Source: Candidatus Woesebacteria bacterium RIFCSPLOWO2_01_FULL_44_24b
GTDB lineage: Bacteria > Patescibacteriota > Microgenomatia > UBA8517
Assembly (NCBI GenBank): GCA_001793235.1
Contig: MGHM01000019.1
Location: forward strand, 1 to 32,264
DNA: 32,264 nt
Reading direction: 5' to 3'
Made by a program: the position numbers and the translations under genes. The notes beneath the pieces are model-generated. The model was not told the origin of the DNA and did not search any database. It worked only from the letters and a program-made list of their open reading frames with translations. Shown piece by piece: positions 1 through 9,596 of this stretch; positions within the stretch are counted from its first letter, which is position 1; every line of letters starts with the position of its first letter.

Positions 1-101
1 CTAAAAACAAAAAAAGGGTATTTGTGAAAGCATTGGTAATTCTAGCCACGATCGCCCTCATTTTAACTACTTTCTTGCCATTTCTAAGCTACCTTCTGTA
101 A
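1..101 (+). CDS. C-terminal end of a small membrane protein (5' end outside the window)
   Basis: Frame starting at nt 3 is open to TAA 99-101: KNKKRVFVKALVILATIALILTTFLPFLSYLL; one hydrophobic segment. Confidence 0.4.
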   Translation, partial: KNKKRVFVKALVILATIALILTTFLPFLSYLL

Positions 102-112
102 ACTTACAAGCA

Positions 113-2107
113 ATGAAGCTGCACGAGCCGGTAAGTATCCTCCCGGGAGTCGGTTTGGCGTATGTTGGCAAACTCAAAAAACTTGGGATAAACACAATCG
201 AAGACTTGCTGCTGCATATTCCCTCCCGCCATGTGGATTTTTCAAACAAAGTCTCAATCCGCGAGCTCGTCATCGGCGAGGTCGCAACAATAACCGCTCA
301 GGTAATCTCTGCACAAAATATTTATGCAAAATCAGGCAAGGTATTTCAGGTAATCAGCGTGTCCGATGGTGATGACTCCATTGAAGCCATTTGGATGAGA
401 CAACCCTGGATTGTCAAAACCCTAACAGAGGGGACTTTAATATCGCTTTCCGGAAAACTTGGCTTCTGGGGGAAAAAGCGCGCCCTCATGTTTCCGGAAT
501 ACGAAATATTTTCCGGAGCCTCAGTGCATACCGGCAGACTTGTCCCGGTTTACCCCGAAACCGAGGGATTAACATCAAAATGGCTAAGACGGCTCATCGC
601 CAAAACGCTCCCGTTAGTCGAAGTTGACGACTTTATTACCGAGCCGAGTTTCGAATTTATCAACCTGAAAGAAGCGATTTTAAAAGTTCACGACGCCCAA
701 AACCCAGAGGAGTTTGAAAGAGCCCACAGGCGGCTTTCGTTCAACGAGCTATTAATGCTTCAAATTGAGCAAAACCTCAAAAGACTTTGGTGGCGGGAAA
801 ACACTAAAGCTCACCCGCTTAGACCGACAGACGATTTGAATGATTTTCTAACCAGTCTTCCGTTCACACTTACCGAGTCGCAAAAAAGCGCCATTGATGA
901 AATTTTGGGCGACATCCAACAGCAAATCCCGATGAACAGGCTGCTTTCAGGGGACGTCGGTTCTGGAAAAACCGTTGTTGCCGCGGCAGGAATTTTTACC
1001 AGTTTTATAAACGCAAAAAAATCCGTACTTATGGCTCCAACACAAATACTTGCCCAGCAGCATTTTGCGACAATAAGCCAAATTCTTGAGCCATTCAAAG
1101 TGCGGACAACTCTGGCAACTTCCGAAGGCATAACCTCAGATATTGGGAGTTCTAACGTGATTATCGGCACCCATGCGCTCCTTTTCCGGGAAAGACTGGT
1201 AAAAGATGCCGCGTTTCTGGTAATCGACGAGCAGCACCGCTTTGGAGTCAAACAACGCGCAAAATTGGCCGAGCTGGCACGCGGGGAGAAAACACCGCAT
1301 ATGCTCACCATGACCGCAACTCCAATCCCGAGAACCATCGCACTGACCATTTATGGCGACCTTGAACTATCCACTTTAGATGAGCTCCCAAAGGGCAGGC
1401 AAAAAATAAGCACTTGGGTGGTGCCACCCGGCAAACGAAAAGCCGCAGAAAAGTGGATAGGCGAACAAATAAAAAGTGGTGCACAGGTATTTGTGGTTTG
1501 CCCACTCATTGAGGAGTCGGATGCCGAAACCATGGCCCAAGTTAAAAATGTAACCAAAGAATTTGAAAGGCTAAAAAAGGTTTTTCCCAGGTTTTCGCTT
1601 GCGCTTCTCCATGGCCGCATGAAGGCTCGCGAAAAAAACAAAATCTTGAGTGACTTTAAAGCTAAAAAATACGATATTTTGGTAAGCACCCCCGTAATTG
1701 AGGTTGGCATAGATATCCCGGACGCAACTATTATGGTTATTGAGGCCGCCGAGCGCTTCGGGCTTTCCAGCATTCATCAATTAAGGGGTCGCGTTGGCAG
1801 AAGCGACAAAAAATCATATTGCTTATTATTTACTACTTCAAAGTCTGCGAGTGTCCGTACGAGGCTTGAAGCGGCCGCCAAGGCTAAGTCCGGGAGGGAG
1901 CTTGCAGAGATTGATCTTAAAACACGCGGACCAGGAGAGCTCCTCGGCATTCGCCAAAGCGGCATAAGCGAGCTTAAAATTGCCCACTGGGACGATTATG
2001 AACTTATTAAAAAATCCCGGGACTTTGCAGAAAAAGTAGTTGCAAACCAGGAAAAATATAAAAAGGTGCTCGCGTATTATCGCAAAAAACAAGCCGCCCC
2101 AAATTAA
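113..2107 (+). CDS. recG: ATP-dependent DNA helicase RecG
   Basis: 664 aa; wedge/OB N-terminus, Walker A GDVGSGKT, DEQHRFG motif, MTATPIPRT, RGRVGR motif VI. Confidence 0.97.
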   Translation: MKLHEPVSILPGVGLAYVGKLKKLGINTIEDLLLHIPSRHVDFSNKVSIRELVIGEVATITAQVISAQNIYAKSGKVFQVISVSDGDDSIEAIWMRQPWIVKTLTEGTLISLSGKLGFWGKKRALMFPEYEIFSGASVHTGRLVPVYPETEGLTSKWLRRLIAKTLPLVEVDDFITEPSFEFINLKEAILKVHDAQNPEEFERAHRRLSFNELLMLQIEQNLKRLWWRENTKAHPLRPTDDLNDFLTSLPFTLTESQKSAIDEILGDIQQQIPMNRLLSGDVGSGKTVVAAAGIFTSFINAKKSVLMAPTQILAQQHFATISQILEPFKVRTTLATSEGITSDIGSSNVIIGTHALLFRERLVKDAAFLVIDEQHRFGVKQRAKLAELARGEKTPHMLTMTATPIPRTIALTIYGDLELSTLDELPKGRQKISTWVVPPGKRKAAEKWIGEQIKSGAQVFVVCPLIEESDAETMAQVKNVTKEFERLKKVFPRFSLALLHGRMKAREKNKILSDFKAKKYDILVSTPVIEVGIDIPDATIMVIEAAERFGLSSIHQLRGRVGRSDKKSYCLLFTTSKSASVRTRLEAAAKAKSGRELAEIDLKTRGPGELLGIRQSGISELKIAHWDDYELIKKSRDFAEKVVANQEKYKKVLAYYRKKQAAPN

Positions 2108-2111
2108 TATC

Positions 2112-2140
2112 TTGCGTTGAAACCTGCGTTGGGCTATCAT
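2112..2140 (+). promoter_or_regulatory. Promoter TTGCGT-17-TATCAT, 5 nt before the ATG at 2146
   Basis: -35 at 2112-2117, -10 at 2135-2140. Confidence 0.55.
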
Positions 2141-2145
2141 AAAAC

Positions 2146-2340
2146 ATGTTAAATGAAAAGGATCTTCAAGCAATTGATAAATTGTTACAAAGGCGTATTA
2201 AAGAATCAGAAGCTAGACTGAACAAAAAAATCCTAAAAAACACGAATATGCTAATTAAGATTATGAATTTTCTCGATAGAGAGTTAATGAGCTTGACGAA
2301 GCGAGTTAAAAAACTTGAAGACAATTCTTCGTTTGCCTAA
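2146..2340 (+). CDS. Small coiled-coil hypothetical protein
   Basis: 64 aa, charged heptad-like sequence, own promoter. Confidence 0.6.
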   Translation: MLNEKDLQAIDKLLQRRIKESEARLNKKILKNTNMLIKIMNFLDRELMSLTKRVKKLEDNSSFA

Positions 2341-2348
2341 AGCCCAAA

Positions 2349-2377
2349 TTTACTTTCATTCCTTTTTAGGATAAAAT
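2349..2377 (+). promoter_or_regulatory. Promoter TTTACT-17-TAAAAT upstream of rpmF
   Basis: -10 at 2372-2377; ATG at 2388. Confidence 0.45.
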
Positions 2378-2387
2378 ACTTCTTGAA

Positions 2388-2540
2388 ATGCCACCGGTTC
2401 CAAAGAAAAAACATACAAGAGCGCGAACGGGTAAACGAAGAGGAAGAACAACTCTATCCTTGCCCAAGCTTATGAACTGCCCGCACTGTGGAGCCAGGAA
2501 ACTTCCACATAGAGTCTGCCCGTCTTGTGGTAAAAAGTGA
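2388..2540 (+). CDS. rpmF: 50S ribosomal protein L32
   Basis: Read directly (below the ORF-track cutoff): [50 protein letters not shown]; CxxC...CxxC zinc motif. Confidence 0.93.
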   Translation: MPPVPKKKHTRARTGKRRGRTTLSLPKLMNCPHCGARKLPHRVCPSCGKK

Positions 2541-2544
2541 AAAA

Positions 2545-2901
2545 ATGAAATCAGCCCTCGACCCAAGGCATAAAAGGAGAAGGCAGGCAACCAAAGAACT
2601 TTTTGCATACTTGTTTGAGCCCCAGAAAGTGGGAGAGCTTGCAAGTGAGGTTCTCAAAAAGCAAAAGAAACTTGACCACGAGATTGAAGCTTCGGCCGTC
2701 GAGTGGCCAATTGACAAACTTAATAAAATTGACCTGGCGATCCTCCGGCTTGCGGTTTACGAGCTTAAGTTTACAGACACCCCGAGCAAGGTGGTAATAG
2801 ACGAGGCAGTAGAGTTGGCCAAAGAATTCGGAGGCGAAAGCTCGCCCTCGTTCGTCAATGGAGTTCTGGGTAGCATTTTAGAAAGAAACACAAACAAGTG
2901 A
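2545..2901 (+). CDS. nusB: Transcription antitermination factor NusB
   Basis: [24 protein letters not shown]...[11 protein letters not shown]...[29 protein letters not shown]; start set to the ATG after rpmF. Confidence 0.92.
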   Translation: MKSALDPRHKRRRQATKELFAYLFEPQKVGELASEVLKKQKKLDHEIEASAVEWPIDKLNKIDLAILRLAVYELKFTDTPSKVVIDEAVELAKEFGGESSPSFVNGVLGSILERNTNK

Positions 2902-3578
2902 ATAATATCAAAGGCATCAGGGAAAGTTTTAAAGACATTAAGCTCTATGAGCTTGCGTTGACACACCGTTCATGGGTGAATGAAAACCCTTCGCCGACGG
3001 CAGGCCACAATGAAAGACTGGAATTTCTGGGGGACGCGGTTTTGGAATATGTAGTCTCCGCTTTTCTCTATAAAGAGTTTCCCGACAAAGAAGAAGGCTT
3101 TTTAACGGCACTTAGGGCAAATATTGTAAACACTAAAAATCTGGCAAGCTTGGCTACTAAGCTCTCCCTCGGCGAGCACCTGAATCTTTCAAAGGGAGAA
3201 GAGCAGGGAGGGGGCAGAAGCAACGAGTCGCTTTTGGCCGACACTCTGGAGGCCGTTATTGGAGCGCTTTTTATTGACTCCGGGATTGCAACCGCTGAAA
3301 AATTCATTCAAGAAAATTTGCTATCCGACATCTCCGAAAAACTACGCGAACCCCTGAAAGACGCCAAAAGCCGTCTTCAAGAGATTGTTCAGGCCAAAGG
3401 GCTACCCGCTCCCAGATATTTGGTGGTTACAGAAACCGGTCCGGATCACAATAAAAACTTTGAAGTTGAGGTGCATTTCAACGGCGAGGCAGTAGCTCGT
3501 GGAACAGGAAAGAGTAAAAGCCGAGCTGAGCAGTCGGCAGCCGAAGCAGCACTTGCCAATTTTGAGGCAAATCAGTAA
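2898..3578 (+). CDS. rnc: Ribonuclease III
   Basis: [12 protein letters not shown] signature, [17 protein letters not shown]-terminal dsRBD; GTG start overlaps the nusB stop. Confidence 0.96.
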   Translation: MNNIKGIRESFKDIKLYELALTHRSWVNENPSPTAGHNERLEFLGDAVLEYVVSAFLYKEFPDKEEGFLTALRANIVNTKNLASLATKLSLGEHLNLSKGEEQGGGRSNESLLADTLEAVIGALFIDSGIATAEKFIQENLLSDISEKLREPLKDAKSRLQEIVQAKGLPAPRYLVVTETGPDHNKNFEVEVHFNGEAVARGTGKSKSRAEQSAAEAALANFEANQ

Positions 3579-3592
3579 AATATCGTAACAGT

Positions 3593-3814
3593 ATGGTAAA
3601 AATAAGACTAGCAAGACATGGCAAGAAAAATAATCCCTTTTACAGGGTAGTTGCGATTGACTCTACCAAAAAAGTTGGCGGCGAGGCTTTGGCAACTTTA
3701 GGCTTTTGGCACCCGCAGAAGGGAACGCTAAAAATTGACAAGAAAGCTGTTGCCGAGTGGGAGAAAAAGGGGGCACTCGTCAGCGACGCGGTAGTCAAAT
3801 TACTTTCCAAATGA
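3593..3814 (+). CDS. rpsP: 30S ribosomal protein S16
   Basis: MVKIRLARHGKKNNPFYRVVAIDSTKKVGGEALATLGFWHP. Confidence 0.96.
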   Translation: MVKIRLARHGKKNNPFYRVVAIDSTKKVGGEALATLGFWHPQKGTLKIDKKAVAEWEKKGALVSDAVVKLLSK

Positions 3815-4047
3815 AAGACCTTTTAGAATATATCATTGGCTCAATTACGGGCTCGACCGATTTTACTGTTGAGGAAACCCGACCCGAGGCCAATATAGTT
3901 AACTTTGAAGTTGTGGCAAATCCGGATATCATAGGACTTATTATCGGCCGTGAAGGCAAGACCATCAAAAACATAAGAAAAATTCTTAGCATCAAGGCCA
4001 CAAAGGAGAAAGTGGCAGTAAACATTAACGTGAGCCCCACGCTTTAG
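3811..4047 (+). CDS. KH-domain RNA-binding protein (YlqC/KhpA-like)
   Basis: Start ATG overlaps the rpsP stop (ATGA); KH motif IIGLIIGREGKTIKNIRKIL. Confidence 0.9.
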   Translation: MKDLLEYIIGSITGSTDFTVEETRPEANIVNFEVVANPDIIGLIIGREGKTIKNIRKILSIKATKEKVAVNINVSPTL

Positions 4048-4740
4048 TTAAATCTCCAGAAGAAAAGGATTCGGCCTCGGGATTATCTCGATCGGTTCCG
4101 GAAGTGCTTCACCACCACTTGGACTGACAAAACCGCTCAAAACGTTGAGGGACTCCTGCTCACCATCGGAAAGACCGCTAATCGGGTCATCCAAGGAAGG
4201 GAGGGTCTCCGGAAAAGGCGCAGAATAGGCAATAAGCCTGACAGTTGCCTCCACGCCACCAAGCTTACTGTTCATAGCCAAAGAGCCCAAATTAATAAGC
4301 GGTAGGAGATTATCCAGCCCGTCAAGAAACACAGACACAGAGGCGTAATCCGTGCCAAGGGCTTGGAAGTTAACTTCGTAAGTGTACATCGAATTTTCAC
4401 CTTGGATGTTGGTCGAAACTATCGAAAACTCAGAAAGAACTACTCCGTTATCATTGGCAAGCTTTCTCAACTGCCTGGTCACTAGGACAGCGGGGTTTTT
4501 CTCGGGTATAGCAATTGCCGTAGCATTAACAGAGTCTCTCACAGTGGCAGAGCTTTCCTGAAGCGTGGCAACCCTGGCCTCCAATGTCGCTATTTTCGAG
4601 TTTAGTGCAGCCGCCTGGCTACGAACAGAATTAATCTGCCCAATCAGAAAGTTTGCGGCTACAACTATTAACACCAAAAAAATGGCCACCACCGCTATTG
4701 GAATCAAAAGATTTTTAAACTTATTTGTCAGTCTCTCCAT
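4048..4740 (-). CDS. pilO: Type IV pilus assembly protein PilO-like
   Basis: N-terminal TM plus coiled coil, position after pilM/pilN. Confidence 0.8.
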   Translation of the reverse strand: MERLTNKFKNLLIPIAVVAIFLVLIVVAANFLIGQINSVRSQAAALNSKIATLEARVATLQESSATVRDSVNATAIAIPEKNPAVLVTRQLRKLANDNGVVLSEFSIVSTNIQGENSMYTYEVNFQALGTDYASVSVFLDGLDNLLPLINLGSLAMNSKLGGVEATVRLIAYSAPFPETLPSLDDPISGLSDGEQESLNVLSGFVSPSGGEALPEPIEIIPRPNPFLLEI

Positions 4741-4748
4741 AACATAAT

Positions 4749-5273
4749 CTAAAAAACCTGAAACAGAATTGAGTAACCCAATGCGACATTAAAGGAAAGC
4801 TCACCAATCACTAAAGAGCTGAAATCGCTGCTGGCCATTATTGTAGACATTAAGGAAACTAGCTGGCTAGAGCTTGCAGTCTCCACCTCAAGATTGGAAG
4901 CTGAAACATCTATCGTACTTTCTTTAAATACTATTGCCTCAGGAGCGTTTTGTAAAATTGCCCTTTGTTTTGCAAGGTAACTTTCATTTGTACGAGAAGC
5001 CAATACTGTCTGTGCTTTTTGAAGGCGGTCTTTCAAAAACACAAGGCTAGCTTCAGTACTTTGCAAGCCTTGAACTTGAGCAGAAATATCCTCATGTTTG
5101 GCCTTAAGACCATTCAGATTGTTGTAAGAGATAAAATAAAAACCGCCAAGCACTCCCACAACCAACAAAAATATAACACCCAAGGCCAGGGAAATTTTCT
5201 TGAGCAACACCTGCGCTGCATCAACCTTCTTGCTGGTTCCGCTTTCTTTTGGGAGAAGGTTAATGTCCGCCAT
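4749..5273 (-). CDS. pilN: Type IV pilus assembly protein PilN-like
   Basis: MADINLLPKESG... N-terminus, one TM, adjacent to pilM. Confidence 0.85.
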   Translation of the reverse strand: MADINLLPKESGTSKKVDAAQVLLKKISLALGVIFLLVVGVLGGFYFISYNNLNGLKAKHEDISAQVQGLQSTEASLVFLKDRLQKAQTVLASRTNESYLAKQRAILQNAPEAIVFKESTIDVSASNLEVETASSSQLVSLMSTIMASSDFSSLVIGELSFNVALGYSILFQVF

Positions 5274-6292
5274 TAGTCTCCTCTCATGGCTAGCCCCGCG
5301 GCAACTGAATAAAGCGGGGCATAATTAGCGAGCCCCCTCGCCGCTTCAGGATCAATTTTTATTTTTCCAAACGGAGTCCCAATGACCACCTCTATTCCCA
5401 GGAGATTCGTCAAAGTTGGTGCCACTCCGGGAAGCCCCGCGGAGCCTCCAGCAATTATCACAACAGTCGGCGTCTCCCCCTTAATATTCAACTGGTAGTA
5501 GTTCACCGCTTTCTTGATTTCCCCGGCAACCACCTTTATAATCGGAGCAAGCGCGCGGCCAACCTTACCTTCAAGCTGACCTTCATTCAGTCCGTAAGTC
5601 CTTTTGTACTCTTCAGCTTGCTGAATACTCACACCTAGGGACTGCGCTACTGCTCTGGTAAAAGCGTCCCCCGCGGTGGGCAAAGAGCGGGAAAAATAAA
5701 GTTGTGCATTTTTAGCTATTGCAATGTCCGTTGAATGCGCTCCAAAGTCCACCAAAAGGGCGGTCTTACCCTCCGGAGCCACACTTCTTGCCATCGAAAT
5801 TAGCTCAGTCTCCACACCCACAACGGTCAATCCTGCTTTACTGACCACATCAATATAATTTTCCACAAGACTCCTGAGAGCCGCAACCAGAAGAACAAGC
5901 ACCTGAGGAGGGCTGGCACTTTCAAGTCTGTCGACTATCTGATGCTCAATAACCGCATCTTTTATTGGAATAGGTATATACTCCTCGGCTTCCCACTTAA
6001 CAGCTGAAGCAATTTCAGCATCCGTCAATAGCGGAAACTGCATAACCCTCGTAAAAACCTGAGTTTCGGGAAGGGAAATGGCAACATCATGACCACTGAC
6101 CTTCGCATCTCGAACCAGCTTCTTGATTACATTGGCAAGCTCACCAACTGCTTTCTCATCGTTTAAATTTGCTTCAATTGACGGGCCACTGTAGCCAACG
6201 GCTCCGGCTGCGCGCAGTGCCCAACCCGCCCCATCGCGAGTCAACTCAACAACTTTTATTGATTTAGAACCTATATCTAGTCCGACACTCAT
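5273..6292 (-). CDS. pilM: Type IV pilus assembly protein PilM (actin-like ATPase)
   Basis: VGLDIGSKSIKVVEL, LLVDFGAHSTDIAI, IIAGGSAGLPG. Confidence 0.95.
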   Translation of the reverse strand: MSVGLDIGSKSIKVVELTRDGAGWALRAAGAVGYSGPSIEANLNDEKAVGELANVIKKLVRDAKVSGHDVAISLPETQVFTRVMQFPLLTDAEIASAVKWEAEEYIPIPIKDAVIEHQIVDRLESASPPQVLVLLVAALRSLVENYIDVVSKAGLTVVGVETELISMARSVAPEGKTALLVDFGAHSTDIAIAKNAQLYFSRSLPTAGDAFTRAVAQSLGVSIQQAEEYKRTYGLNEGQLEGKVGRALAPIIKVVAGEIKKAVNYYQLNIKGETPTVVIIAGGSAGLPGVAPTLTNLLGIEVVIGTPFGKIKIDPEAARGLANYAPLYSVAAGLAMRGD

Positions 6293-6306
6293 TTCACCTT
6301 TCTAAT

Positions 6307-7251
6307 CTATTTTGCTATGTCTCCGGAAGAATAAAGCGCTGCATCAAAAATAAAGGGCATTTCTGGATTTAGCAAAAATGCGTCAATCTGGCGGGTAACT
6401 TCACCGGCTACGCCCTCTGAGCTCACCCTTCTACCTTGTACCGGTAAGTTGCTTGTCGTGGAAATTCCGAAAATATGCGGTTCGGTGTCATTGTAAAACA
6501 TCGCCACGCGCATCAGAACCGGAGTACCGGTTATTCCCAAACCGGCAAAGTCGATATTTGTTGTATAAGAATAGCTTTGCTCAGTAATAGGACAACTACC
6601 TCCGGTCGGAGCATTGAAATTATTAGGCGGGGCACCTCCAAAGCCCACGACACCCCTTCTTGTGCTGTCCGGATCAAAGCCCGTGGATGCCGTGCCAAAG
6701 TTCCCTGAGCCGTCTCTGAAAATAATATTGGCAACAACCGCAGGTGTTTGAGAAGTGTTATCCGGGTCACCCCAGCACAAAGTCAGGGAGTTACCGCCAA
6801 AGCACGGAGCACTGCCGCCACACGGAAGAATATCTCCATCTTCATCACGGGTAACAAAAGACACCGATGCAGCTTGGCCGCTTAGGAGCTCAAATGGGTA
6901 TATATAAGCCTGTAAATTCAGTGGGTACCTTTCAACTCCTGCGTTAAACGAACTCACCACTGAGGTGCCGGATGGTGCCGTTACTTCCAAATCCCGCGAG
7001 ATTGGTATCGGTGTGGTAGCGGTAGCCACCTCCTGTGGTGTGCCTGTAATAAGCCCTTCCTCAACTCCGGCTTCCGCAGCCGAGAAAGCACGCAGAGACT
7101 CTTCCTCCCGCGTAGTAACTGAAACCTCGGAGATCGAGCGCGAGACTACAGACAGTGCCATCGTAGCCAACACCGCCATTGCCAGAAGTACCAGAAGTAG
7201 TGCCTGGCCTGCCTGCGCAGGCAGGCCTTTTTGCTGCTTTTTCATATCCAT
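6307..7251 (-). CDS. PilX-like pilus accessory protein
   Basis: GQALLLVLLAMAVLATMALSVVSRSISEVSVTTREEESLRAFSAAEAGVEEGL; located in the pilus operon. Confidence 0.75.
   Translation of the reverse strand: MDMKKQQKGLPAQAGQALLLVLLAMAVLATMALSVVSRSISEVSVTTREEESLRAFSAAEAGVEEGLITGTPQEVATATTPIPISRDLEVTAPSGTSVVSSFNAGVERYPLNLQAYIYPFELLSGQAASVSFVTRDEDGDILPCGGSAPCFGGNSLTLCWGDPDNTSQTPAVVANIIFRDGSGNFGTASTGFDPDSTRRGVVGFGGAPPNNFNAPTGGSCPITEQSYSYTTNIDFAGLGITGTPVLMRVAMFYNDTEPHIFGISTTSNLPVQGRRVSSEGVAGEVTRQIDAFLLNPEMPFIFDAALYSSGDIAK
7206..7227. repeat. Perfect 22-bp palindrome within the PilX-like CDS
   Basis: GGCCTGCCTGCGCAGGCAGGCC is its own reverse complement. Confidence 0.95.
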
Positions 7252-7253
7252 AT

Positions 7254-7796
7254 TCAGTATGCCCTAAGAGACACCCCCGTTTCAAGTCTCACTGCAGTAT
7301 CCTCAATTCCGGAGGTTTCTTTGCTGGTACCTTCTATGACAATTTGAACAGTCGGGGGGAGATTAGGCGGATCTGGCGGAACCGGCGGGCTACATGTAAA
7401 CTCGCAATCGGTTATGCAAATCGACTCGGGATTAGTGAGCCTCACCGAAGCCGAGCCCGAGGCCACATAGGTGTTGGTACCTGAGGAACAAGTTGGATTT
7501 GGGTTGCAAGTAAAACTTGAGGGGTCACCATACTGGTCGATGTAAGATATAGAATTGTAAGGAGTCCCATCACAAGGGGGAGGCGAAGTAATCGCACGAG
7601 CAGAGCGAAGCTGTCTCTCGATAACCCCCATTGCAAGGTTTAAGTTTTCGCGTACCTTAGCCGATGCATCGGACTTTCTAGTGCCGAGTAAGCTCACAGT
7701 AGTGGCCCGAGCAACTACTGTCGCAATAACGGCAAAAACCCCGATTACCACCAATGTTTCTATGAGTGAAAACCCGCGTCTCACCTTGTCCTCCAA
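7254..7796 (-). CDS. Prepilin-like protein
   Basis: RRGFSLIETLVVIGVFAVIATVVARA class III signal peptide. Confidence 0.85.
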   Translation of the reverse strand: MEDKVRRGFSLIETLVVIGVFAVIATVVARATTVSLLGTRKSDASAKVRENLNLAMGVIERQLRSARAITSPPPCDGTPYNSISYIDQYGDPSSFTCNPNPTCSSGTNTYVASGSASVRLTNPESICITDCEFTCSPPVPPDPPNLPPTVQIVIEGTSKETSGIEDTAVRLETGVSLRAY

Positions 7797-8221
7797 TTTG
7801 TAAAATATGTAGTTACCCGGGATTCATGCAATCCCGCACTATCGCTCCAGGAAGTCACAACCCGCGCTTCAACCGAGTCAGGGTTTGCGGGGCTATAAAA
7901 AAGAAAGACCTGGCGGGAAAGATTGGTACCTGAGATAGGCGTGCAGTCAGTGCCCGCTGCCCAGGCAAGCGTCTCCATGCAATAACTGGCTCCGTCTGCT
8001 GAGCCGCGTGCGCGAAACAGTCCCCAATCCTTGTCCCGTTCGGCTCGCAACCACTCAACTACCTCCTGTGTATATTTGGCAGCAAGTGTCCGCTCGCGAG
8101 AGAAGGTGGTGTTACCAATAGAGCGTGCCGTGAGGCCCACCAAAGCCACCAGGGTGATGCCAATCACAAACACCGCAACCAAAAGCTCAAACATAGACTG
8201 GCCTCGAGTTGTATTTTTCAT
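7781..8221 (-). CDS. Prepilin-like protein (PilV/GspI-type)
   Basis: RGQSMFELLVAVFVIGITLVALVGL. Confidence 0.75.
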   Translation of the reverse strand: MKNTTRGQSMFELLVAVFVIGITLVALVGLTARSIGNTTFSRERTLAAKYTQEVVEWLRAERDKDWGLFRARGSADGASYCMETLAWAAGTDCTPISGTNLSRQVFLFYSPANPDSVEARVVTSWSDSAGLHESRVTTYFTNWRTR

Positions 8222-8703
8222 CTTATTTCTCCCGATGCTCTTATTTCTAAAGATTCGGTGGTCGCTGTTCCCAAACTGCTTATATTTATAATAACACTTG
8301 AGCTAGCTGCCAAGTTAGTACCTTCGGCTATAGGCTTAAAAATTACAGGGTTGACAGCAGGAAGAGTAATCGTTATCCTCTCCGTCAATTCGGTTGTTTT
8401 CGTATTATAGTCTGCGGTGCCCACGCCCTGGCTGCACCGAGCAAAAGTGCGATAGCTGGCAGGCGAAGCAGTTCCCGTAACTTCAAAGCCATAACCCATA
8501 AGGGTCCCGGTGCAGCCCGCGGGTTTTCTGCCGCTTGCGGCATCGGCCTGCGCCGCACGAACATCGGCAAGCACCTGTCTTTTAGCTGCAACCACAGCCT
8601 GCCTTCTTTCAAACTCCCGGAATTGCACCGAGCCCACCGCCATAATTATGCCCAGAATAACTATAACTATTAATACTTCGATCAGTGTAAATCCACGCCT
8701 CAT
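8218..8703 (-). CDS. GspH/FimT-like prepilin
   Basis: MRRGFTLIEVLIVIVILGIIMAVG; start chosen as the ATG immediately before RRGFTLIE. Confidence 0.88.
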   Translation of the reverse strand: MRRGFTLIEVLIVIVILGIIMAVGSVQFREFERRQAVVAAKRQVLADVRAAQADAASGRKPAGCTGTLMGYGFEVTGTASPASYRTFARCSQGVGTADYNTKTTELTERITITLPAVNPVIFKPIAEGTNLAASSSVIINISSLGTATTESLEIRASGEIR

Positions 8704-9140
8704 GGTCTTGCAATCCTCCAGTTGCAGGCACTTCCACCACAGCTTCCACACCCCGTCGTGCTTACCGCCGGATTAGGAGCCTGCTCCAAGGCTGCACACA
8801 ATATAATAGATGTGCCCGGCCCGTTAGTTGAATAAGCATACGCTCTCGGTGGAGAAGGATCAGTTGGCACATCGGTTATATACGTACCCGTGCATGTTGC
8901 TGGAGGGGCACTCCCGACGAGACTTGCCCCAAGTGCTGCGGGGTAGCGGTTACACTCCGAGCGGTAAAGCTCAAGGCCAATTGCAATCTCTTCAAGGTCA
9001 GCTTTCCTTTTGCCGTCCCTTGCAGAGCTCTGAGCCTGCCTCAAGCCAAACGTCGCAATAGTCACCAAAATACCGATTATCATGATAGTAATGAGTAACT
9101 CGATTAAGGTGAAGCCCTTAAAATTTTTAATTCTTGTCAT
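8700..9140 (-). CDS. Type IV prepilin / GspG-like
   Basis: MTRIKNFKGFTLIELLITIMIIGILVTIATFGLRQAQSSARDGKRKADLEEI. Confidence 0.9.
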   Translation of the reverse strand: MTRIKNFKGFTLIELLITIMIIGILVTIATFGLRQAQSSARDGKRKADLEEIAIGLELYRSECNRYPAALGASLVGSAPPATCTGTYITDVPTDPSPPRAYAYSTNGPGTSIILCAALEQAPNPAVSTTGCGSCGGSACNWRIARP

Positions 9141-9583
9141 ATTGGGCAGACGACACTACTTGGCGCGGTTGTAGATTTTCCAACATTGCCATTTGAGCAG
9201 AGAATAAAATATTGAGTAGCTCCAGATGCGTCAGGCCGCTCAAGAGTTGCCCATAAAATATAGTCTGATCCGCCGGCGTTACTTTGATATCTATAAAACA
9301 TACTTGCTGAGGCACTGGGGTCGGTCGGGCAGGAGCTCAAGTTTAGGGTCCCGCACATTGTTGTGGCAATATTTACTACACTAGCCTGCACAGGGTAAAG
9401 GGAGTTACTTCTATTGGCATACACTTCCAAAGCAGTCTGATATTGCCGAAGGTCCGACTGCCTCCTTGCATCGCGCGCACTGCCTTGGCTGCCTGTGAAG
9501 CGAATAATAGCAAATGTGCTCAATAGCCCCAGAATTGCGACGACTATCAAAAGCTCAATTAACGTAAAACCTTTATTTCGCAT
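9137..9583 (-). CDS. Type IV prepilin / GspG-like
   Basis: MRNKGFTLIELLIVVAILGLLSTFAIIRF; alternative start at 9607. Confidence 0.88.
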   Translation of the reverse strand: MRNKGFTLIELLIVVAILGLLSTFAIIRFTGSQGSARDARRQSDLRQYQTALEVYANRSNSLYPVQASVVNIATTMCGTLNLSSCPTDPSASASMFYRYQSNAGGSDYILWATLERPDASGATQYFILCSNGNVGKSTTAPSSVVCPI

Positions 9584-9596
9584 GAAACAAACTTGT

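Noticed and set aside
811-1773. Minus-strand ORFs of 179 and 140 aa within recG
   Set aside because: Antisense to a clearly conserved RecG frame; no recognisable motifs
8516-8545. TGCCGCTTGCGGCA palindrome in the GspH-like gene
   Set aside because: Falls in a segment (ASGRKPAGC) that looks like native protein sequence rather than an insertion
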